From Candidatus Gastranaerophilales bacterium (GTDB lineage: Bacteria; Cyanobacteriota; Vampirovibrionia; Gastranaerophilales; Gastranaerophilaceae): a stretch of DNA of 64,000 nucleotides. Each line of letters opens with the position of its first letter. Within the stretch, counting starts at the first letter, position 1. A program made the position numbers and the translations under genes. Where the stretch lies: positions 186,001 to 250,000 of the forward strand of contig CANQRH010000001.1 in NCBI GenBank assembly GCA_947626225.1, read 5' to 3'. The notes under the pieces are model-generated. The model saw only the letters and a program-made list of their open reading frames with translations. It searched no databases and was not told the DNA's origin. This document shows positions 33,832 through 41,856 of this stretch, piece after piece.

Positions 33832-34017
33832 TTAACGGTTATTATACTCTTCTAAAATACTCTCTATGACTGTCTTTAAGAATTCTTTTGGGATTTTTAT
33901 ATCTCTTGCTTCCGCTAAAATACTAAAAAAATTTTGATAAAGAATAATAGTTTCTTCTTTTGAATATTTTTTGTTGTCAAATTGAATAATTATTCCAATA
34001 TCTTTTTTTCTTTTCAT
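33832..34017 (-). CDS. Small hypothetical protein in the tmRNA-side island
   Basis: 61 residues, basic N-terminus (MKRKKDIGIIIQFDNKKYSK) and a C-terminal helix ending KTVIESILEEYNNR. No SD and no known motif. It is divergent from the HEPN-motif gene at 34074, with a 56-base AT-rich gap. It could be a partner of that gene, but nothing shows it directly. Confidence 0.45.
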   Translation of the reverse strand: MKRKKDIGIIIQFDNKKYSKEETIILYQNFFSILAEARDIKIPKEFLKTVIESILEEYNNR

Positions 34018-34073
34018 ATTAACTTTTATAAGAATAAATCGAAAAAAGTAAAATTTTTAATTATAATATGAAT

Positions 34074-34646
34074 ATGGATAACATATTAAAGCCAAATAAA
34101 AAAGAATTACTTTTTTTAAATATTGCTTATGAAAGATTTTTTCAATTATGTGATATTATTACAAACGATAAATTTATGACTTTTTCTGATTCAGTGCGTT
34201 TGTTCTACATAAAAGAAATTATAAGTTTATATACAGAATTATTAAACTATGAGCCCATAAAGTATGTAATTGAATATTTAAAAACACATCGCCCACCAAT
34301 GGAAGCAGAATTAAGTAGTGAATTGTTGAAGTTTATTAGGAATGTTCTTTCTCATTTTCCATTATTTAACTCTTGGAATGATATATGGATAAATACAGAT
34401 ATGTGTACTTGGAATAAAAAAGATGGTTCTATACTTAAATTTCTAAAAAAATATTCTAAACACGGCCAAATAAAATATAGAATTTGGGATAATCAAAAAA
34501 AGGAAATGACATACTTGGATATTAATTTTACATTTGATATTAGTTCTTCCAAAATATATTTAAAAGATATTTTAGAAGAGAAATCTGGAGTTAAATTTTT
34601 GGTAGCATTAATGCGTCCAGTTTTAAATTCTCAACTTGAAAAATAA
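34074..34646 (+). CDS. Unknown protein with a HEPN-type RNxxxH motif
   Basis: About 190 residues, helix-rich, very AT-rich compared with its neighbours. The helix ELLKFIRNVLSHFPLF carries R-N-V-L-S-H (about residues 89-94), the RNxxxH motif of HEPN RNase domains found in toxins and anti-phage proteins. The fold around it (FSDSVRLFYIKEIISLYTELL upstream) is helical as in HEPN. No SD; TATAAT lies six bases before the ATG at 34074, suggesting a leaderless mRNA (34068 is another ATG). HEPN assignment is by motif only. Confidence 0.55.
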   Translation: MDNILKPNKKELLFLNIAYERFFQLCDIITNDKFMTFSDSVRLFYIKEIISLYTELLNYEPIKYVIEYLKTHRPPMEAELSSELLKFIRNVLSHFPLFNSWNDIWINTDMCTWNKKDGSILKFLKKYSKHGQIKYRIWDNQKKEMTYLDINFTFDISSSKIYLKDILEEKSGVKFLVALMRPVLNSQLEK

Positions 34647-35103
34647 TATTCGTTTAACAAATATACTCTTCTTTAATGATATTTAGTTTTTCAATTATTT
34701 GTTGAACTTCACTTTCTTTTAAATAATCTAAAAGGTTTTTAATACATTTTAAAAAGTTCGAACATTGCCTCTCAACGCCCACCATTTAAAAAAAACATCT
34801 TAAACGGTTTTTATTGCTATTATTGCATTTTAAGGTGTTTAAGTGTGTATTTTAAAGTCCGATTTGCTGCTTGGAAGTAAAATTTCAAAATGTAATCCTG
34901 AACTCGTTTCAGGATCTTATAATAGTGTGGCATTGAGTCAATTTATACAGATCGGAAGCTGCTTGATTATAAAAAATCCAATTGGACAAAATCGGATTTT
35001 ATTAAGACACAAAATTACAAAGAATATTTTTAAATTTGGCTAGACACTTCCAAAATCAAAGAAATTTCTTTGTCCGATTAATATCCGATTTACGTACTTA
35101 TTT
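34647..35103. other. Non-coding stretch with tmRNA-like scar and palindromic repeat
   Basis: No convincing gene. A minus-strand frame of 43 codons (34654-34785) lacks an SD and is probably spurious. CCACCATTTAAAAA (34779-34792) repeats the tmRNA 3' end. ATCCTGAACTCGTTTCAGGAT (34895-34915) is an imperfect palindrome of the type also found at 37069-37091. The rest is AT-rich with no other visible structure. Confidence 0.6.
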
Positions 35104-35967
35104 TTATTCCCTCCACGCCTTTAGCATTCCTTGTTCAGGTTTAGAATAAAAAATTTTTTCAAAAACAGTCTTTGCGGTGTTTCGATCTCCTGATAATTTA
35201 TCGGAAAAATAATCTATTCCGAACAAATCTTTGTAATCGGCTTTACCGACAACACTAACTTCGGATACAGGTATATCATCAATATATACAAACTCCAGAT
35301 CAGCTTTTTTTTGCTTAAATAGCGGACTTAATCTTGCTTCATATCCTTTGGTTACTGGTTCTAATTCTTTTGGCATCATATCTACATATTTTTTTAATGC
35401 AGTTTTCTTACCATATTTTTGAACTAGTTGATCAAGAAGTAATTTTCTTTCTTCAGGCATCGCAGTATTATTAAGCCATTCTCGAAGTTTCATTACTGCA
35501 TTTCTTCCCAATCCGCCATTTTCAACTTGTTTTTGTGTTCTTATTCTTAGTTTTGTTGAGTCCAAATTTTTGGTTGGTATTTTTAACATTACAATCTGTT
35601 TGGAGCGTCCTGTGTTAAAAATTTGATCACACAAAGCATTTCTCAAACTTTTACTCCAATATTTTCCAAAGCTGTCCAACTCTAACATATAGACACCATC
35701 AGGCAATCTCCATCCCATGGGTTTAAGAACTCCGGATTCAAGCATTTTTTGATAATTCTCAGGGGACGTCATATGGTATAAGTATCTTGGAATTTTATGT
35801 TTCCCGATTTGTGTTGACAGCTGGACGGTATCGGTTTGCAAAGGTGCGGCTAATTTTAACTTATTAATATTAGCCTTTACAGGTCTGGTTGCAAGTAAAC
35901 TTTTGCCTGTCTTTGTCCAGGCATTAATTTCTTTACCTATGGCTGTTCCAATTTCCCCTATTCCCAT
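35104..35967 (-). CDS. ADP-ribosyltransferase-like protein
   Basis: 287 residues. After a 60-residue N-terminus (TDTVQLSTQIG near 45) comes RYLYHMTSPENYQKMLESG, then GVLKPMGWRLPDGVYMLELDS. This H-x-T-S...I/L-x-x-G pattern is typical of ART-fold proteins (DarT, Tpt1 and effector ARTs), where the His begins the NAD-binding H-Y-E set; VYML may supply the Tyr. The acidic third residue is not certain. Good SD (AAGGAG). Could be a secreted effector or a phosphotransferase-like enzyme. Assignment is by pattern only. Confidence 0.55.
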   Translation of the reverse strand: MGIGEIGTAIGKEINAWTKTGKSLLATRPVKANINKLKLAAPLQTDTVQLSTQIGKHKIPRYLYHMTSPENYQKMLESGVLKPMGWRLPDGVYMLELDSFGKYWSKSLRNALCDQIFNTGRSKQIVMLKIPTKNLDSTKLRIRTQKQVENGGLGRNAVMKLREWLNNTAMPEERKLLLDQLVQKYGKKTALKKYVDMMPKELEPVTKGYEARLSPLFKQKKADLEFVYIDDIPVSEVSVVGKADYKDLFGIDYFSDKLSGDRNTAKTVFEKIFYSKPEQGMLKAWRE

Positions 35968-36070
35968 TAAATTCTCCTTTATTTTCCCTGGTATTTATAT
36001 AAAGTATTTTCCCTCTCAAAAATTGCCTGATACATATATTTTTTTATATTTATGTTAAGATACAAATAAT

Positions 36071-36640
36071 ATGCAAGATAAAATTTTATACATAATAGCA
36101 GGGGCAAACGGGAGCGGTAAAAGTACTCTGGCAAGTGAACTTTTACCATCGGAAAATTTAGACTTTCTAAATGCAGATGAAGTTGCAAAAGAAATTTGTC
36201 CTGAAAATATTGAAAGTGTAAAAATTAAAGCCGGTAAAATTGTCTTAAAAAGACTTGACAATCTACTAAATAGTGAGAAATCTTTTGCAATAGAAACGAC
36301 TTTATCAGGTAAGAATCATATAAAAACTATTCAAAAAGCTAAAGATTTAGGATATTTCGTTGTTTTAATATATTCTTATCTTGATAATCCGACTTTATGT
36401 GAAAACAGAATAAAAATACGGGTATTAAATGGCGGACATGATATTCCTAAAAATGATATTATAAGACGTTTTTATCGTAGTAAAGGAAATTTTTGGAATA
36501 TTTACAAGGATTTGGTTGATGAATGGAATTTATTTTATAACGGGACATCAGAGTATATTTTAGTCGCTCAATATGCTAATAACGAGATTGAAATATTTAG
36601 TGAAAATTTGTACAATAAATTTATGAAGGATTTTAAATAA
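36071..36640 (+). CDS. Zeta-toxin-like kinase
   Basis: 189 residues. P-loop GANGSGKSTLASELLPS, then LNADEVAKE, then FAIETTLSGKNHI, and an arginine-rich segment (RVLNGGHDIPKNDIIRRFYRS). This order matches the short zeta-toxin/AAA_33-like kinases that phosphorylate sugar nucleotides or small substrates. No SD. The next gene starts on the stop (TAATG), an arrangement common for toxin-antitoxin pairs. Toxicity is inferred from family and context. Confidence 0.8.
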   Translation: MQDKILYIIAGANGSGKSTLASELLPSENLDFLNADEVAKEICPENIESVKIKAGKIVLKRLDNLLNSEKSFAIETTLSGKNHIKTIQKAKDLGYFVVLIYSYLDNPTLCENRIKIRVLNGGHDIPKNDIIRRFYRSKGNFWNIYKDLVDEWNLFYNGTSEYILVAQYANNEIEIFSENLYNKFMKDFK

Positions 36641-36804
36641 TGACAAAATTATCAGAAAAACTTTTAAAACTCGGAAACAGGGCAATAAAGAAAGCTCAGG
36701 AAAATAACCGTAAAAATGGTATTCCAAATGTATATTGCATAAACGGAAAGATAATTTTTGAGTTACCAAATGGTGAACTAACAACGAAATATAGTTTTTC
36801 ATAA
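36640..36804 (+). CDS. 54-residue partner of the zeta-like kinase (antitoxin candidate)
   Basis: Begins MTKLSEKLLKLGNRAIKKA and continues with a basic linker, then NVYCINGKIIFELPNG and ends TTKYSFS. Small proteins with this layout (helical N-half, G-IPNVY-x-x-NG-x-x-x-x-x-LP-DG C-half) often follow zeta-like kinase genes. The ATG overlaps the kinase stop by one base, so translation is coupled. Too short for many gene finders. Antitoxin role is inferred. Confidence 0.6.
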   Translation: MTKLSEKLLKLGNRAIKKAQENNRKNGIPNVYCINGKIIFELPNGELTTKYSFS

Positions 36805-36890
36805 ATATTCAAACTTATTGTTAAACATTGTCAAATCATTTGTTCCTTTGCAAAGTGATTTTTATAATTTTATAATAATAAAATAAATTT

Positions 36891-37341
36891 GTAGGTCGGA
36901 TCTACTAATCGTAGGTCGGATTTACTAATCCGACAAGTAAAGAAACGATTTGGCATTTTGAAATCGTTTGGCAGGAATGCCCGACCTACAGACTAAAGCG
37001 TAGTTGAGTATTTAATATTGTCGGTTTGGTAAAACCGACCTGCAGACTACAGACTCCAATTTAATGTCACCCTGAACTCGTTTCAGGGTCTGATATCTTT
37101 CATATGTTATAATAAAACAATGGACAAAAATGTAAGTTGGGGGTTCTACCCCAACAAATTTTAATGTAAAATATTAGTTGTTGGGCTGCCTAACCTACAT
37201 GATTATCTGAAAATTGGTAAGATGCTGAAACAAGTTCAGCATGACAATTTTATTATGTGACAAATAAAGTTTGTAGGTCGGATTTACTAATCCGACAAGC
37301 TAAGTTGATGGGTGAAATGAAAATCGTTTCACCCATCCTAC
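36891..37341. repeat. Cluster of intergenic palindromic repeats
   Basis: Within a 600-base gene-free stretch (36805-37402) lie: GTAGGTCGGATCTACTAATC (36891-36910); GTAGGTCGGATTTACTAATC plus CGAC (36911-36934) closed by CCGACCTAC (36981-36989); CCCTGAACTCGTTTCAGGGT (37070-37089); GTAAGTTGGGG...TTGGGCTG (about 37130-37195); GATGCTGAAACAAGTTCAGC (37221-37240); and GTAGGTCGG again (37273-37296) closed by CATCCTAC (37334-37341). These are REP/MITE-like families in nested copies. Confidence 0.75.
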
Positions 37342-37380
37342 TTTCTATTTTATTTTTAATCAATATACTTATATAAAAAA

Positions 37381-37400
37381 AAGAGCCATTAGGCTCTTTT
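37381..37400 (-). terminator. Intrinsic terminator
   Basis: AAGAGCC, loop ATTA, GGCTCTT with A and T runs, just past the stop of the minus-strand gene at 37403. Confidence 0.8.
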
Positions 37401-37402
37401 TT

Positions 37403-37753
37403 TTAGTAATGACGTTGGCATGAATTACATCTTGGCGTTATCGGTACCGTGTAAATGTTGTCCGTGTCATAATAAGGTTCCGCAAATGCTTTTCTGCAAG
37501 TAGGGCATACTTTTACCTTTGTGCATTCATCACATTTTTTCACTTTTTTGCAAGGATCACAGTTTTTAAATCCTTTAAACGGGTTTAAACTAAAGTTAGT
37601 TTTGTTTTCACCGATTCCGAAATAAGGTAACGGATTAAGGTAAGAAAGATAAGGCATCGGATTTAAAGACGAAATACCTTCCCAAGCGAATGCACCTTGT
37701 GTTGAAAATGCAACTGCACCTATCAGTGCAAGAGAAATACATAATTTTTTCAT
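37403..37753 (-). CDS. Small secreted Cys-rich protein
   Basis: 116 residues with a signal peptide (MKKLCISLALIGAVAFSTQG, cleavage at AFA). The mature part has CDPCKKVKKCDECTKVKVCPTC, a run of CxxC pairs, and a terminal CNSC. The region NPMPYLSYLNPLPYFG is Pro/Tyr-rich. Strong SD GGAGGGAG. Metal binding or disulphide crosslinking at the surface is inferred; family not recognised. Confidence 0.75.
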   Translation of the reverse strand: MKKLCISLALIGAVAFSTQGAFAWEGISSLNPMPYLSYLNPLPYFGIGENKTNFSLNPFKGFKNCDPCKKVKKCDECTKVKVCPTCRKAFAEPYYDTDNIYTVPITPRCNSCQRHY

Positions 37754-37882
37754 AAAACATACTCCCTCCGAAATAAATCGGAATTTAATCTACATTTTCA
37801 TTATAAAATTTGTGCAAAAAAATTCGACACCCGCTCAGACAAGTCGACTTATACTTTTATACGTAAACAAAAAGGCTATAAA

Positions 37883-37914
37883 AAAACAGACCGACAATCA
37901 TATCGGTCTGTTTT
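37883..37914. terminator. Intrinsic terminator of SLH gene
   Basis: AAAACAGACCGA (37883-37894) pairs with TCGGTCTGTTTT (37903-37914), loop CAATCATA. Confidence 0.85.
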
Positions 37915-37932
37915 AAGGCTTATAAAAACCTA

Positions 37933-39195
37933 TTATCTTGCAACAGCTGCATCGTCAAGCAGGATAACCTGAATAGCTTCGCCTGCTTTTGCGTGATATT
38001 CAAGTCCCGGAGAAACGAGTCCGTATATCAAGCCGACTGCTGCACCAACAGGAGCACCGATTGCAATACCGGTACCGATTTTGTGCGGGCTGGGTATAAA
38101 TGCCAAGCCAACACCTGAACCAATACCTACAGCACTACCGGCAACAGTTGATAATGCAACTTTACCTGCTGTCATCCAAGGACCTTCTTTTAAAGAATAA
38201 TCTTTAGTGAACGGTTTTGCATTGAATGCCATTTCTCTTCCGTCAGGTAAAACAATTTTGCATAACTGAGGATATACTCTTGCATTTTTGTTGAACCATC
38301 TGGGATCTTTAACTTCATCAAGTTTTGCAATGAATTTTGATCCTGCGGGAATAACAAGCGTACCTTCTTCTGTGTAAATATCTTCCTGAGCTAAGAAAGT
38401 AACAACATCACCTGCCTGATGGTCTTCCGATAAGAATTTATCTTCAAAAGACAATACAAGAACGTTACCTTCAGCGATAACACTTTGAAGGTTATTAACT
38501 CTTACTTCGTTGTTCGGAGCTTTTTTAGTAACGTTCAAGTGTTCAACTGAAGAAGTACCGATATATTGAGATTTAACAAGTCCCAATTTAGCTTTCAATC
38601 TTGCTAAAAGAACAGCTGCTTCAGCTCTAGTTAATTCATCATTCGGTCTCAATTCTCTTGAATCCGGATAATTTACGTAAATACCGTAGTTAAGAGTTTT
38701 TGCGTAAACTTGTCTGGCCCAAGCAGGAACCTGAGAAGCATCTTTGAAGTTTCCGAGGACAGCTGTATCAGCTTTCATATCTTTAGTGATGTGGCTGATA
38801 ACTGATTGAGCTTCAGATCTTAAAACAACTCTGTTCGGTTGGAAAGTTCCGTTCGGATAACCATAAACCAAACCTAACTGTTGAGAACGTAAAATGTTGT
38901 CATAATACGGGGTATCTTTTGATACATCCGAAAATTTGTTCGGAATGCTGACATTAAGATTTTCATTTGATAATACTTTCAACAAAGCATTAACAAACTC
39001 AACTCTTGTCATCTTTTCTTCCGGATTAAAACGACTGCCTGAAAGATACATAATATCGTCATTTACTACGCTGACAATTTCAGGTGCAGCCCAATAATTT
39101 TGGCTTACATCAGAGATGGATACCGCCATTGAAGGAATAGCCGCGAATGCTAATAAACATGCCGCTATAGCTCCTGTTGAAATAAGTTTCTTCAT
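37933..39195 (-). CDS. S-layer homology (SLH) domain protein
   Basis: 420 residues with a signal peptide ending at SMA. Three SLH motifs follow: DVSQNYWAAPEI...MTRVEFVNALL, FSDVSKDTPYYDNI...SEAQSVI, and FKDASQVPAWARQVY...LTRAEAAVLLARL. A beta-rich region (about 225-345) and a Gly/Ala-rich C-terminal segment with two hydrophobic stretches (VAGSAVGIGSGVGLAF, then GIAIGAPVGAAVGLIYGL) follow. SLH domains anchor proteins to pyruvylated cell-wall polymers; in Cyanobacteria they link outer membrane porins to peptidoglycan. The role here is probably envelope anchoring. Confidence 0.9.
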   Translation of the reverse strand: MKKLISTGAIAACLLAFAAIPSMAVSISDVSQNYWAAPEIVSVVNDDIMYLSGSRFNPEEKMTRVEFVNALLKVLSNENLNVSIPNKFSDVSKDTPYYDNILRSQQLGLVYGYPNGTFQPNRVVLRSEAQSVISHITKDMKADTAVLGNFKDASQVPAWARQVYAKTLNYGIYVNYPDSRELRPNDELTRAEAAVLLARLKAKLGLVKSQYIGTSSVEHLNVTKKAPNNEVRVNNLQSVIAEGNVLVLSFEDKFLSEDHQAGDVVTFLAQEDIYTEEGTLVIPAGSKFIAKLDEVKDPRWFNKNARVYPQLCKIVLPDGREMAFNAKPFTKDYSLKEGPWMTAGKVALSTVAGSAVGIGSGVGLAFIPSPHKIGTGIAIGAPVGAAVGLIYGLVSPGLEYHAKAGEAIQVILLDDAAVAR

Positions 39196-39347
39196 TTTCT
39201 AATTCCTCATATTTACTAGTAAACCTTTTTCGGTTATGATTATACATCAAATTAAAATTTTTGTAAACATGTTAATCTAAATTTTAGTATATAAATTATG
39301 TATTTAAATTTTTATGATAGAATTTTATAAAGAAGGGAAATAAAAAA

Positions 39348-40097
39348 ATGTCAGGACACTCAAAATGGTCAACAATTAAACATAAAAAAGCAAAAGTAGA
39401 CTCACAGCGCGCGGTTGTGTTTCAAAAATATTCAAGAGAATTAATCGTATCCGCAAGACTCGGCGGAGCGGATCCGGCGGGTAATTTCAGATTAAGAACC
39501 GCAATTGAAAAGGCAAAAGCTGCCGGTTTGCCCAACGACAACATTAAACGTGCCATTGAAAAAGGTGCCGGCTCCGGAGCTTCGGATAATTATGAAGAAT
39601 TAATATATGAAGGCTATGCGGCAGGCGGTGTTGCAGTTGTAATAGAAGCAATGACAGACAACAGAAACCGCACGGCAGGCGATATAAGAAGCTTTTTTAC
39701 AAAATATAACGGCAGTCTCGGTGCCACGGGCTGTGTCGGCTGGATGTTCGACCAGCGCGGAGTTATTACTTTCGGTGAAGACGTTGATTTTGATAAACTT
39801 TTTGAAGCTTCCATAAACCTTGACGCCCTCGATGTTACGGAAGAAGACGGGACATATAAAGTTTTAACTTCTCCCGAAAATTTTCAAAACGTTGCCGAAG
39901 GGCTTGAAAAAGAAGGGTTTAAATCAGAGAGTGCGGAACTTTTAAGGATACCGCAAAATACGGTTGAAGTAACCGATGAAAAAGTTGCGGATCAGATTTT
40001 AAAACTTTTGGACAAACTTGAAGAACATGATGACGTTCAAAATGTATATGCAAATTTTGATATTTCGGACGATATTTTACAGAAATTAGAAAATTAA
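39348..40097 (+). CDS. YebC/PmpR-family protein
   Basis: 249 residues starting MSGHSKWSTIKHKKA, with RLRTAIEKAKAAGLPNDNIKRAIEKG and DNRNRT, diagnostic of YebC/TACO1. The family was annotated as a transcription regulator and more recently linked to translation of polyproline stretches. Length normal. It is two bases before the diguanylate cyclase gene. Confidence 0.95.
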   Translation: MSGHSKWSTIKHKKAKVDSQRAVVFQKYSRELIVSARLGGADPAGNFRLRTAIEKAKAAGLPNDNIKRAIEKGAGSGASDNYEELIYEGYAAGGVAVVIEAMTDNRNRTAGDIRSFFTKYNGSLGATGCVGWMFDQRGVITFGEDVDFDKLFEASINLDALDVTEEDGTYKVLTSPENFQNVAEGLEKEGFKSESAELLRIPQNTVEVTDEKVADQILKLLDKLEEHDDVQNVYANFDISDDILQKLEN

Positions 40098-40099
40098 AT

Positions 40100-41389
40100 A
40101 TGCTCGATAATTTAAGACAAATATTTTCATTTCTAAACAACGCTCATAATGCACAAACCATTGTGAGCGTTATTGAAGAAGCTTTTCCTTTGAATGCGGT
40201 TTATATTTATGATTCCACTACAGAAACTCTCAGGGATTTTTCTCAGAGCTGGAAATTTATAAAGTCTAAAGAGCTGAATGAAATTTTTGAGAAACTCAGT
40301 ACGGAAAAATATATAACGTTTAAAAACCGTTCTTATTATGCACTTTTTAATAACGATAAAATTATAGGAATGCTTGAGTTTAAAGAAAAACTTCATGAAA
40401 AACTTCTTGAATTTCTTGAACTTTCAATTTTTTGTATATCTTTAAAAATCCAAAATATAATTCTTACGGAAAGAATGCAAAAAAACATTGATTTTCATGA
40501 TTCAATGAAAAATATAGCAAAAATTATTGAAACTCAGTATGAAACGAATTACATAATTCCGATAATCGGTGAGATGATTGACAAGTTTGTATCCGATCAT
40601 CTTGTTTATATATTTATCAACAACAAGCTTGTATGGCCGTCATCATGTAAAGACAACAAGATTTTTGAACTTATAAAATGTCTTAATAACAAATCCGAAT
40701 ATGTTCTTACACCGGACAAAAAAATCGGATTATTCCCTCTAATCAGTGAAAACAAGCTTTTAGGCTGTATTGTAACAAAAAGCACCGAAAGTATTTTGAG
40801 TGAAAAAGAGATTGAATACCTTGAACAGCTTTCCACACAGGCTGCCACTACAATAAATCGGGCTAATGTATACGCCGAAATTTTAAAACATGCGACATTA
40901 GATGCTTTAACAGGTTTCTATAACAGACGTCAGCTTGAAGAACGTATAAAACAGGAAGTTTCGAGTGCAAAACGACACAAGCGTGATTTATGCGCAATTA
41001 TGACGGATATTGACTTTTTCAAGAGCGTCAATGATACTTACGGGCACAGTGCCGGAGATTTAGTCTTGAAAACAGTTGCAAGAATAATAAAATCGCAGCT
41101 CAGAGATTACGATACAGCGGGCAGATACGGCGGAGAAGAATTTGTTATACTTCTTCCGTTTACAAAGCTTGATGAAGCGGAGCTTGTAGCCGAACGTTTG
41201 AGAAAGGCCGTTGAAGAAAAGAAAATTGATATTTCAAAAATTGTTCCAAACAAAAACGACATTAGCGTAACAATCAGTCTCGGAATCTCTCAATATAATA
41301 ATACGGAAGATAATACGTTTATTCAAAATGCCGATAAAGCATTATATAAAGCTAAAGAAAGCGGAAGAAACAAAGTATGCAAAATGTAA
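40100..41389 (+). CDS. Diguanylate cyclase with N-terminal GAF-like domain
   Basis: 429 residues. The N-terminal about 265 residues look like one or two sensory GAF-type folds with no transmembrane helix (SQSWKFIKSKELNEIF... and LGCIVTKSTESILSEKEIEYLEQL). The GGDEF domain starts at LDALTGFYNRRQLEE; the active site is GRYGGEEF, and ISLGISQYN and ADKALYKAKESGRNKV close it. Makes c-di-GMP. The 3' end overlaps tsaE by 13 bases, so the cyclase and the tRNA t6A genes share a transcript. Confidence 0.93.
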   Translation: MLDNLRQIFSFLNNAHNAQTIVSVIEEAFPLNAVYIYDSTTETLRDFSQSWKFIKSKELNEIFEKLSTEKYITFKNRSYYALFNNDKIIGMLEFKEKLHEKLLEFLELSIFCISLKIQNIILTERMQKNIDFHDSMKNIAKIIETQYETNYIIPIIGEMIDKFVSDHLVYIFINNKLVWPSSCKDNKIFELIKCLNNKSEYVLTPDKKIGLFPLISENKLLGCIVTKSTESILSEKEIEYLEQLSTQAATTINRANVYAEILKHATLDALTGFYNRRQLEERIKQEVSSAKRHKRDLCAIMTDIDFFKSVNDTYGHSAGDLVLKTVARIIKSQLRDYDTAGRYGGEEFVILLPFTKLDEAELVAERLRKAVEEKKIDISKIVPNKNDISVTISLGISQYNNTEDNTFIQNADKALYKAKESGRNKVCKM

Positions 41390-41856
41390 CTTATAAACAA
41401 AAATGCAAAACACTTGAAGATACAAAACATCTTGCGGAAAAATTTGCAAGTCTGATAAAAGACGGTTGTTTTGTAAATCTTTACGGAGAAATCGGCGCCG
41501 GTAAAACCGCTTTTGTAAAACTTGTTGCATCCGCGCTTGACGTAAAAGAACGTGTAACGAGTCCGAGTTTTGTAATTCTTAACGAATATCATACCGGTTC
41601 AATTCCCGTGTACCATTTTGATTTATACAGATTGGAAAATGAAGGGATAAAAACCATATACGATGAACTGCGCGAATACAGCGAAGGCAGACAGGTAACA
41701 TTTGTTGAGTGGGCGGAATTTAACAGGAATGAAGCTCCGTTCAATCACATTAAAATTAATGTAACTTATGATGATGACGATTCAAGGATATATGAATTCA
41801 TTTCATGCGGGGAAGATGATATTGTAAGGAGGCTTAATGATAACTCTGGCGTTTGA
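41377..41856 (+). CDS. tsaE: tRNA t6A biosynthesis ATPase TsaE
   Basis: 159 residues with P-loop YGEIGAGKTAFVK, VTSPSFVILNEY, YHFDLYRLE and FVEWAE, the TsaE motifs. Works with TsaB/TsaD/TsaC to make N6-threonylcarbamoyl-A37. It overlaps the cyclase gene by 13 and tsaB by 20 bases. Confidence 0.93.
   Translation: MQNVTYKQKCKTLEDTKHLAEKFASLIKDGCFVNLYGEIGAGKTAFVKLVASALDVKERVTSPSFVILNEYHTGSIPVYHFDLYRLENEGIKTIYDELREYSEGRQVTFVEWAEFNRNEAPFNHIKINVTYDDDDSRIYEFISCGEDDIVRRLNDNSGV

Noticed and set aside
34654-34785. Minus-strand 43-codon frame (MVGVERQC... to EEYIC)
   Set aside because: No SD or promoter and it overlaps the candidate tmRNA scar; kept only as a note.
34751-34792. Possible tRNA gene ending in CCACCA
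   Set aside because: Only a T-arm-like remnant and CCA are present; no acceptor, D-arm or anticodon stem can be folded.
34843-35043. Plus-strand 66-codon frame across a palindromic repeat
   Set aside because: The repeat itself creates the open frame; no SD or family match.
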